DNA of 32,397 nt from a virus. The translations under genes were made by a program, and so were the position numbers. Below are positions 5,375-11,467 of the stretch, one piece after another. The DNA is taken from IMG/VR virus record IMGVR_UViG_3300025159_000223, positions 1 to 32,397 of that record; one strand, written 5' to 3'. Position 1 is the first letter of the stretch. Each line of letters begins with the position of its first letter. The notes beneath the pieces are model-generated. The model was not told the DNA's origin and searched no databases. It saw only the letters and a list, made by a program, of their open reading frames with translations.

Positions 5375-7768
5375 GTGAAACGTAAAACGCAAACAGTTAC
5401 ACGCACTCATCTCAACCGCACTATCAAAGCTCTCCGCACTGATGCAGAGAAACGCGTGAAGGCTGCCTACTGGTCAGGTATGCAAGATGCTGAAGACGAG
5501 CCGCCCGTGACAGCGGGCGGTATCACCTATCAGCGCCGAGGCTATCGCAGTCGCATTACGATTCGAGACGAAACGCCGACGAGTCAGGAAGCGGCTATTG
5601 AACGCAGCTCTCGTCAATATGCTACCAACCCGTTGGCCTACGCGATTGCCAATACGCGAACAGATTATGTGTGGGGTGATGGCCCAGTCATCACCGCCGA
5701 CAATGATGAGGTGCAAGCCATTCTCGACGCGCACTGGTACGACGACACGAACGACTGGGAAGGCAAAGGCGCGCAGCGCGTGCGTGATCTAGGGCTGTAC
5801 GGTGAGTTATTCATCGAGGCATTCGTACGCTGGGATGGTGTTGTAGGTGATGGACAAGTCCGACTCGGTGCGATTGATTCTGCCGAGATCGATCGGATTA
5901 TCACGGATGCGGATAACCGCGAAGAGATCGTCGCTGTTCAGCTCAAGGCTGTAGCAAACGAGCCACAACAGCGCGGGCGATTGCTCAAGGTCATCTGCAT
6001 CGATCCCGAAACAGGACGATTGCATGGCATCAAATCGACTGAATTTGCAGTGAGTCACAGCTACGCAGCGGATGATGTGATCACACGATCGCGACGGCAT
6101 TGGCGAATCGCCGAGGCGAATCGTCAAACAGATAAATTTGATTCGGGTTGGGAGAATGCACGTGCCACTGAGACGTGCTACGGTCGCGCTTGGCGTGTCA
6201 GTGAAGCGCACGGTGGCATGATGTATCAGGATCGCGTCGGTGCAGAGATCGAGGGCGTGCCATATGATGGCCAATGTTTCATTGTGCAAGTGAACAAAAC
6301 GAGCATCGGTATGCGCGGCCGGCCGGATGGTCTTGCACTCATCGATTGGTTGGATCGCACTGATCAACTCTTCTTTGACATTCTTGAACACGCGGCGCTG
6401 CTGAAGGACACCGTGTGGGACTTGCTGGTCAATGGAGCAGATGAGAAAGAATTGGATAAGCAAGACAAGAAGTTCCGTGCCTCATCATCTCAAGCGGGTC
6501 GCGTCTTCGCACACAACGAATCGATCGTCCTCACGGATCGCAATCCCGATCTCAAAGCTGCCGATTGGTCATCACTATACGACACGATTCTAAACTTCCT
6601 TGCGGGCGGCGCGCGTCTGCCGGTTTATATGCTCGGCTCAGGCGGTGATGCAAATCTGGCAACAGCCACAGCACAAGGCAGCCCAACCTATCGCGGTTTC
6701 GAGACGCGGCAAGGCGTGGTACGCCGGCTGCTGATTCGCATTCTACAATACCAAGTTGACTGTGCAGTAGAGGCGAAGCGCATCCCGGAAGAAGTTGAAA
6801 TACTGGATGAGAACGGTGAGCCGAAACTAGATCGCCTCGGTCTGCCGATGCGCGTTCTTGCGCGCGACTGCTTCGATGTGCAGATGCCGGAGATCAGTCC
6901 GCGCGATACGGTGGCAGCAGCAACCACGTTCTCGGCAGTGGCAACAGCAGTCACAGGTCTGTACTCGATGAAGTTGCTACCGTTGCAGACAGCCGTCGAG
7001 TTGGAAGCGCGTGCGGCTGAGCTGCTCGGTGTCGAGATCGAGATCGATAAAGTCGTCGCGGCATTGCAAACCGGCCCGGACACATCAGGCCTAGCTGATG
7101 CGCTGGACAAAGCGCAGCCAGGTGGCAACGGACAGCAGCCAAGCGCCGATCTATCTTCGTTGCTGGCGGTGATGAATCAAGGCGCGCGGCAAGAATCGAA
7201 AGGGAATGATGGGCAGATCATCGAGATGCGAGTGACACATCTCGATGAAGGACGAGCAACTGAGGATAATTCCATGCTATCTATGCAGCAGTTCTATGCT
7301 TTGATGCACGAGCTTGAATCAATTCGATTGGCACAGGATACTAGACGATCAAGTGAATCCTTGCCTGCGCCGATTATCAATATGTCTCTCAATCCCGCAG
7401 AGATGACGCTTGCAAAGACTCTCAATCTGCCTGCGCCGGTCGTGAACGTCGAAGTGCCTGTGGGCGATCTGGCCAACGCATTAGAACGCGTCATTGAATC
7501 GAGCAACCAATCGAGCAATGCTCAACTCACCAGGATGGTTGAGCTTTTGAGTCGAATCAATGAAGCAGCACAACCCAGTGATGTTCAACCTGTCATCAAT
7601 ATCACTGTGCCGGAACAATCGCCACCCGTTATACTCAATACAATCAACGTACCTCAACAGCCGCCGCCAATTGTGACAGTAGAAGTGCCAGAACAGAAGC
7701 CTGTCACGAAGCGAGTGATCCGTGATCGACAAGGTTTGATCACGGAAGTCAAAGAAGAGCCTGAATAA
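5375..7768 (+). CDS. Portal protein with long C-terminal extension
   Basis: The GTG at 5375 is preferred because GAGGAT lies six bases upstream and the terminase stop is at 5370-5372. The 797-residue product forms the dodecameric head vertex through which DNA is packed. Its N-terminal two thirds have portal-like features: 'YATNPLAYAIANTRTDYVWG', 'AQRVRDLGLYGELFIEAFVR' and a helical 'LDRTDQLFFDILEHAALLKD' segment. After about residue 560 comes a long extension with Gln/Ser-rich linkers and repeated 'PVxNVxVP' type strands ('PAPVVNVEVPV', 'PPPIVTVEVPE') ending in 'RVIRDRQGLITEVKEE'. Such endings occur in virion proteins that contact capsid or scaffold. The extension is more A/T-rich than the core. 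Confidence 0.85.
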   Translation: MKRKTQTVTRTHLNRTIKALRTDAEKRVKAAYWSGMQDAEDEPPVTAGGITYQRRGYRSRITIRDETPTSQEAAIERSSRQYATNPLAYAIANTRTDYVWGDGPVITADNDEVQAILDAHWYDDTNDWEGKGAQRVRDLGLYGELFIEAFVRWDGVVGDGQVRLGAIDSAEIDRIITDADNREEIVAVQLKAVANEPQQRGRLLKVICIDPETGRLHGIKSTEFAVSHSYAADDVITRSRRHWRIAEANRQTDKFDSGWENARATETCYGRAWRVSEAHGGMMYQDRVGAEIEGVPYDGQCFIVQVNKTSIGMRGRPDGLALIDWLDRTDQLFFDILEHAALLKDTVWDLLVNGADEKELDKQDKKFRASSSQAGRVFAHNESIVLTDRNPDLKAADWSSLYDTILNFLAGGARLPVYMLGSGGDANLATATAQGSPTYRGFETRQGVVRRLLIRILQYQVDCAVEAKRIPEEVEILDENGEPKLDRLGLPMRVLARDCFDVQMPEISPRDTVAAATTFSAVATAVTGLYSMKLLPLQTAVELEARAAELLGVEIEIDKVVAALQTGPDTSGLADALDKAQPGGNGQQPSADLSSLLAVMNQGARQESKGNDGQIIEMRVTHLDEGRATEDNSMLSMQQFYALMHELESIRLAQDTRRSSESLPAPIINMSLNPAEMTLAKTLNLPAPVVNVEVPVGDLANALERVIESSNQSSNAQLTRMVELLSRINEAAQPSDVQPVINITVPEQSPPVILNTINVPQQPPPIVTVEVPEQKPVTKRVIRDRQGLITEVKEEPE

Positions 7769-7770
7769 CA

Positions 7771-8490
7771 ATGGCTTTCCCGGTTGTCAGCACCAAAGGC
7801 ACAACTCACGTAGATTCGGGCGTTGAGACGAGTCACGTCATTGATCTGCCTGATGGCATTGTGTCTGGTGATCTGCTCATGGTCTTTTTTTCATGTGATG
7901 GCACAGGCGATCATACCTGGCCGACTAGTCCTGCCTGGACTAGATTAGCTAAAATAAACAACGGTACTGCGACTGCCTCCATCTCGTTTGGTTATCGCAT
8001 TGCCAACGGCTCCGATGGAACATCGATGACTATTGTGAGCGATAGCGAGAAGGCGGTTGCATTCAGTTGGCGGATCACGGATTGGCATGGCACGACTATA
8101 CCTGAGTACGCAACGGCATCGGGAGACACAACAACCCCCGATCCGCCAAACCTAACGCCATCTTGGGGCGCTGATGATACGTTGTGGATTTCCTGGTATG
8201 GGATCAATGGAAATGGAGCTGGCACAACCTATCCGACGAATTACGCGGATAATCGAGAGTACGCGGAAACGAGTGCGGGAGGCTCAGTCTCTGGTGCAAT
8301 GTGTTCTCGGAATCTTAACGCCACAAGTGACAATCCAAGCACATTCCAGTCGTCGGGAGCATCTGGCTGGGGCGCTGCCATTGTTGCAATTCGGCCCGCT
8401 GCGCCAGCTGTTGGTCAGCCAGCAATGATCCGTACTCAGGGTGTGCCGACTGCGCCGGGACGTGGAGACAGGCCAGGTAAGTGGAATTGA
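7771..8490 (+). CDS. Beta-rich virion-associated protein with C-terminal QGVPT/DRPGKWN motif
   Basis: A 239-residue protein starting three bases after the portal stop. Residues 1-210 are Thr/Ser/Gly-rich with alternating hydrophobics ('HVIDLPDGIVSGDLLMVFFS', 'GWGAAIVAIRP'), the pattern of a lectin-like beta sandwich often found in phage decoration or fibre proteins. After a Pro/Ala hinge comes the motif 'QPAMIRTQGVPTAPG' and 'DRPGKWN' at the very end. The same motif recurs in the gene at 9840-10067. The family is not identified; position beside the portal suggests a head or portal accessory protein. Confidence 0.7.
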   Translation: MAFPVVSTKGTTHVDSGVETSHVIDLPDGIVSGDLLMVFFSCDGTGDHTWPTSPAWTRLAKINNGTATASISFGYRIANGSDGTSMTIVSDSEKAVAFSWRITDWHGTTIPEYATASGDTTTPDPPNLTPSWGADDTLWISWYGINGNGAGTTYPTNYADNREYAETSAGGSVSGAMCSRNLNATSDNPSTFQSSGASGWGAAIVAIRPAAPAVGQPAMIRTQGVPTAPGRGDRPGKWN

Positions 8491-8499
8491 GAGGATCAC

Positions 8500-8901
8500 A
8501 TGAGCATTTCGAAGAACCTGCAAGTCGGCAAGGTCTACTCTATTTATCATCAGCGAAAGGGATATTTTATCGGCAGGCTACTGGATGTGATCGAGACTGA
8601 GCCAGGCGATTCTGAGCCTGTCTTGCTCCGGCTTGAGATCGATGTGAGGTCTGGCACGGATCAGGCGCGTATCGCCAACGCGGCCAACGAGGTGACGGCG
8701 ATAAGGGACATCCGGCCCAGCTTAATAACCAGCATTGAGGAGACCGATCCGGCTGATTGGCAGCGTCGCGTGCATGTGCCACCCTCGGCGCCGCCACCTG
8801 AAGTGCAGCAGGCAGAAATTCTCAAGATGGCGATGAAGCTGCTAGAGAAAGAGAAGAAGCCAAGTTGGTTGAACCGATTAAGAGGCTCTCTTAAGCACTA
8901 A
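8500..8901 (+). CDS. Hypothetical protein in the head module
   Basis: A 133-residue protein with a good AGGA ribosome-binding site just upstream. The first 85 residues look like a small beta domain ('VGKVYSIYHQRKGYFIGRLL', 'EPVLLRLEIDV'), followed by a Pro-rich hinge ('VPPSAPPPEV') and a charged helix ending in a basic tail. The arrangement would allow a globular domain tethered to a helix that docks on another virion protein, but no family is recognised. Confidence 0.65.
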   Translation: MSISKNLQVGKVYSIYHQRKGYFIGRLLDVIETEPGDSEPVLLRLEIDVRSGTDQARIANAANEVTAIRDIRPSLITSIEETDPADWQRRVHVPPSAPPPEVQQAEILKMAMKLLEKEKKPSWLNRLRGSLKH

Positions 8902-8925
8902 CACATACAGTCAGGAGATGAGACA

Positions 8926-9840
8926 ATGGCAGACTGGCCACCCAAGAAGAATGCTGCATTTATAGTCACCTTCCCGATCTACGATGCGGATGGCGATCTG
9001 GTGACTGCCGCCGCGACGCTCGACAGTGAGGTGAGCAAGGACGGCGGGACATTCACCGACTGCACCAATGAGGCAGGTGAACTCGCGACTTCATCGGGAA
9101 TGTATACACTGTCGCTCACTGCCACCGAGATGAATGCGGACATCGTGGCGGTGATCACGAAGACCGGCACGGCTGGCGCGAAAACAGCGGTGAACGTGAT
9201 GTATACCGCAACCCGACAGTTGGTCGATCTGGCATTCCCGAATATCAGCGGGCGTGGAATGGACATCGATGCATCTGGAGGCGCCGAGACTGGCTCATTC
9301 CAGGCGGGCGCGATCACGGCTGCCGCGTTTGCAGCCAGTGCTATCGATGCTGCCGCTATTGCGAATGGCGCGATCGATGCAGCCACGTTCGCGGCAGGTG
9401 CGATCGATGCGGCGGCTATTGCAAATGCCGCCATCGACGCGGCAACCTTCGCCGCCGGAGCCATCGATGCAGCCGCGATCGCCAACGGAGCCATCGACGC
9501 CGCAACGTTTGCGGCGGGGGCAATCGACGCAGCAGCCATTGCGAATGGTGCGATCGACGCAGCGACCTTCGCGGCGAACGCGATCGATGCGGCGGCGCTG
9601 GCCGCGGACGCCGCGCTAGAGATCGCCGACGCGCTCCTGAAGCGGGACATCGATCAGGTCGAAGCCACAGCAGCATTGCATTCACTGGCGACGGCAATCC
9701 TCAAAGCCGTGAGTCGTATCCGTGACAATGCGGGCACGCTGGAAACCTACCGTACCGATGGCGTGACGCTCCACATGAGTCAGACAGTCACCACGGACGC
9801 CGCGAATCAGCCCATCGATGAACTGACGGCGGGTGTGTAA
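8926..9840 (+). CDS. Fibre-like virion protein with ten decapeptide repeats
   Basis: A 304-residue protein with a clear AGGAG ribosome-binding site. Residues 1-115 form a beta-rich Ig-like or BppU-like N-terminal module ('FIVTFPIYDADGDLVTAAAT', 'GMYTLSLTATEMNADIVAVI'). Residues 129-228 are ten tandem decapeptides of consensus A-I-D-A-A-x-I/F-A-x-G/A, in which AIDAATFAAG and AIDAAAIANG alternate. A helical C-terminal domain follows. Ala-rich 'AI-AA-IA' repeats of this kind occur in phage tail and baseplate proteins and probably form a trimeric rod. The gene lies between portal and capsid genes, which is early for a tail fibre, so a head fibre is possible. The stop overlaps the next start (TAATG). 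Confidence 0.8.
   Translation: MADWPPKKNAAFIVTFPIYDADGDLVTAAATLDSEVSKDGGTFTDCTNEAGELATSSGMYTLSLTATEMNADIVAVITKTGTAGAKTAVNVMYTATRQLVDLAFPNISGRGMDIDASGGAETGSFQAGAITAAAFAASAIDAAAIANGAIDAATFAAGAIDAAAIANAAIDAATFAAGAIDAAAIANGAIDAATFAAGAIDAAAIANGAIDAATFAANAIDAAALAADAALEIADALLKRDIDQVEATAALHSLATAILKAVSRIRDNAGTLETYRTDGVTLHMSQTVTTDAANQPIDELTAGV
9310..9609 (+). repeat. Ten 30-base units encoding decapeptide repeats, synonymously scrambled
   Basis: The ten units encode nearly the same decapeptide, yet the DNA differs at most third positions (Ile-Asp-Ala written as ATCGATGC, ATCGACGC and with all four Ala codons). The protein repeat is therefore old or selected against DNA identity; a fresh slippage expansion would leave identical units. 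Confidence 0.85.
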
Positions 9841-10067
9841 TGGCGCGCGGACGAACGATTGGATCGATGGGTCAGGCCTTCGGGCCAATGGGACAGGTCG
9901 ATCACGGTTTCTTTGCGGGACAGCCGGTCATGGTACGGATGCAAGGTGTTCCGACCATGCCTGGTTACCGCGACCGACCCGGCAAATGGAACATGGAAGG
10001 CTGGCGCCAGCGTCTCGCCGCGTGGTGGAAACGCGCAGGGTTGAAGCCTGTCATCGATGAGGCATAG
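9840..10067 (+). CDS. Small protein sharing the QGVPT/DRPGKWN motif
   Basis: A 75-residue protein whose ATG overlaps the preceding stop. The middle carries 'GQPVMVRMQGVPTMPG' followed by 'DRPGKWN', matching the C-terminus of the gene at 7771-8490 at 18 of 24 aligned positions. It continues with an amphipathic basic helix ('EGWRQRLAAWWKRAGLKPVI'). The N-terminus is Gly/Met-rich and flexible. The shared motif suggests that both proteins bind the same partner in the virion, perhaps portal or capsid. The family is not recognised. Confidence 0.7.
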   Translation: MARGRTIGSMGQAFGPMGQVDHGFFAGQPVMVRMQGVPTMPGYRDRPGKWNMEGWRQRLAAWWKRAGLKPVIDEA

Positions 10068-10072
10068 TCAAT

Positions 10073-10258
10073 GTGGCTGCACCGCGCGGACGGCAGATCA
10101 CAAACTTCGGCAATCTATTCGATCCGTTTGCAGTTGGGAGTGCGACTGTTTCTGTTGCCCCTCCAGCTCCTAGCCGTCCCATCATCAAGAGAGATGAGCG
10201 ACGTCGTATCGAGAGGCTACAAAGAGAAGATGAGGAAATTATCATTCTGGAATCGTGA
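10073..10258 (+). CDS. Small linker-like protein with charged C-terminal helix
   Basis: A GTG at 10073, with GAGG about ten bases upstream, opens a 61-residue frame: 'GRQITNFGNLFDPFAVGSAT', a Pro/Ala stretch, then a highly charged helix ('IKRDERRRIERLQREDEEII'). It overlaps the next gene by four bases (GTGA). An ATG two bases upstream (10071) opens a different frame without plausible composition. No family is known to me; it looks like a small head accessory protein. Confidence 0.55.
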   Translation: MAAPRGRQITNFGNLFDPFAVGSATVSVAPPAPSRPIIKRDERRRIERLQREDEEIIILES

Positions 10259-11172
10259 CATCAGATATGGCTGACGATCCGAAACGCGGCAGCAAAGGCG
10301 ACTATATCGCCACACTCGATGCACTCGCCAAACAAGCCAACCGCCTAGAAGATGAGGCTGTGCGGCGCGCTGTGCGTTTGTTGCAGGATGCACTGCGTGA
10401 GATCAATCAGCGCGTGCTGACAGCCGAAGGCTGGCGGCTAAGCAACCTGGAGAGTTTGCAGCAGCAGGTCAATGCGATCCTGGAACGGTATCGCGAGCAG
10501 GTCACTGTTGCATTCTCGGATATTCAAACATCAGCATATGAACTCGGTGCGCGAACAGTGGATGAGCCGCTCAAGGTGTCAGGTATCTCGCTGACACCGG
10601 CGCGTTTGAATCCTGCTATAGTTGCTGTGCTGCAAGGTTTCAGCGCCAACCTCATCACGAAGATCACCGAGGAAGTTCGCACATCTATCAATGCCACACT
10701 TACACAATCGATGCTCGGCCTGATGTCGCCGTTCGAGGCGCAGCGTCGTATCAGTGAGATCGTCGGCGCGAAGGACAGACTGAGTGAGCTCACCGGTATC
10801 TCAGCACGCGCGGAAGCGATCTTCCGCACCGAGGTCGGGCGCGTATACTCAATCAGCACACAAGCACGCATGATCCAGGTTGCTGAGACTGCGCCTGATA
10901 TTGAGAAGGGCTGGATCGCTACGGGGGATCATCGCACTCGCAGCGGCCATCTCGAAGCGCATGGGCAGCGGGTGAAGATCAGTGAATACTTCGAGGTTGC
11001 ACCAACGTTGGGTGCACCGCGAGAGAAGCTGATGTATCCGCGTGATCCGCGCGGCTCACCCGCAAACACGATCAATTGCCGCTGCCGCCACATTGTGTGG
11101 CGATCAGGTTATGGCGATTTCGTCCCGCGCACGACGCAGCGCGTCGAGCAGGAGATCGAAAGACGTGCGTGA
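10255..11172 (+). CDS. Minor head protein, phage Mu F / SPP1 gp7 family
   Basis: A 305-residue protein (or 301 if the ATG at 10267 is used). The C-terminal part has the hallmark of the phage head morphogenesis family (PF04233): a helix ('ARAEAIFRTEVGRVYSIST'), then 'KGWIATGDHRTRSGHLEAHG', and 'PRDPRGSPANTINCRCRHIV' with the paired cysteines and His. The N-terminal half is helical, as usual for proteins that contact the portal. Members are minor capsid proteins needed for head assembly and DNA ejection. The GTG start overlaps the previous stop, pointing to coupled translation. Confidence 0.9.
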   Translation: MTSDMADDPKRGSKGDYIATLDALAKQANRLEDEAVRRAVRLLQDALREINQRVLTAEGWRLSNLESLQQQVNAILERYREQVTVAFSDIQTSAYELGARTVDEPLKVSGISLTPARLNPAIVAVLQGFSANLITKITEEVRTSINATLTQSMLGLMSPFEAQRRISEIVGAKDRLSELTGISARAEAIFRTEVGRVYSISTQARMIQVAETAPDIEKGWIATGDHRTRSGHLEAHGQRVKISEYFEVAPTLGAPREKLMYPRDPRGSPANTINCRCRHIVWRSGYGDFVPRTTQRVEQEIERRA

Positions 11173-11347
11173 GCCGCGCGTGCGACCCATATTCCCGCGC
11201 GACATCCCGCCTGATCTAGCACGTGTGGTCATCAGTTATGCACGTGTGATCGTGCGGATGCCATCAGAACGTGCCGAGGTTGCAGTGCGTGCAATGGAGG
11301 CGACGATCGTCGAATGGCGTAAAACCAACGCAAAACCAACGTCTTGA
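11165..11347 (+). CDS. Small hypothetical protein at the end of the head operon
   Basis: A GTG at 11165 inside the end of the minor head gene opens a 60-residue frame ('REPRVRPIFPRDIPPDLARV', then a helical segment). GGAG lies about 11 bases upstream. Its stop codon TGA overlaps the -35 box of the promoter at 11344. The family is not recognised; the overlap with a virion gene makes it uncertain. Confidence 0.45.
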   Translation: MREPRVRPIFPRDIPPDLARVVISYARVIVRMPSERAEVAVRAMEATIVEWRKTNAKPTS

Positions 11348-11372
11348 CATCTAGGGCAATCTGTTGTACTCT
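11344..11372 (+). promoter_or_regulatory. Promoter in front of the capsid gene
   Basis: A perfect TTGACA (11344-11349) is followed after 17 bases by TACTCT (11367-11372, three of six matches). The nonanucleotide TCTAGGGCA occurs in the spacer (11350-11358) and again at 11426-11434 in the 5' arm of the hairpin before the capsid gene. Transcription would start near 11379 and produce an untranslated leader of about 90 bases. The weak -10 box suggests activation or moderate strength. Confidence 0.55.
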
Positions 11373-11428
11373 AAACGCACGAATTGAATAAGCAAGACCC
11401 TTCGAGGTCACTCTATCAAGAGCACTCT

Positions 11429-11456
11429 AGGGCAGCCGAATGTCGGCTGCCCTTTT
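11429..11456 (+). terminator. Intrinsic-terminator-like hairpin just before the capsid gene
   Basis: A perfect stem GGGCAGCCGA / TCGGCTGCCC (11430-11439 with 11443-11452, plus an A-T closing pair) with a three-base loop is followed by TTTT-CG-TTTT. It has the form of a rho-independent terminator, but lies only some 55 bases after the promoter at 11344 and 12 bases before the capsid ATG. It may end transcription of the head operon while a leader RNA is made from the promoter, or act as an attenuator. Confidence 0.85.
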
Positions 11457-11467
11457 CGTTTTCACTG

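Noticed and set aside
8979-9650. Long Ala/Ser-rich frame on the minus strand
   Set aside because: It is the antisense image of the GC-rich Ala decapeptide repeats and has no initiation signals.
10071-10274. 67-codon frame from ATG 10071
   Set aside because: It competes with the GTG frame at 10073, which ends in perfect GTGA overlap with the minor head gene and has more protein-like composition.
11384-11467. In-frame TTG start adding 28 residues to the capsid fusion
   Set aside because: It would translate the leader and the terminator hairpin; the MPTPxxGExxDEY start at 11468 is the family N-terminus.
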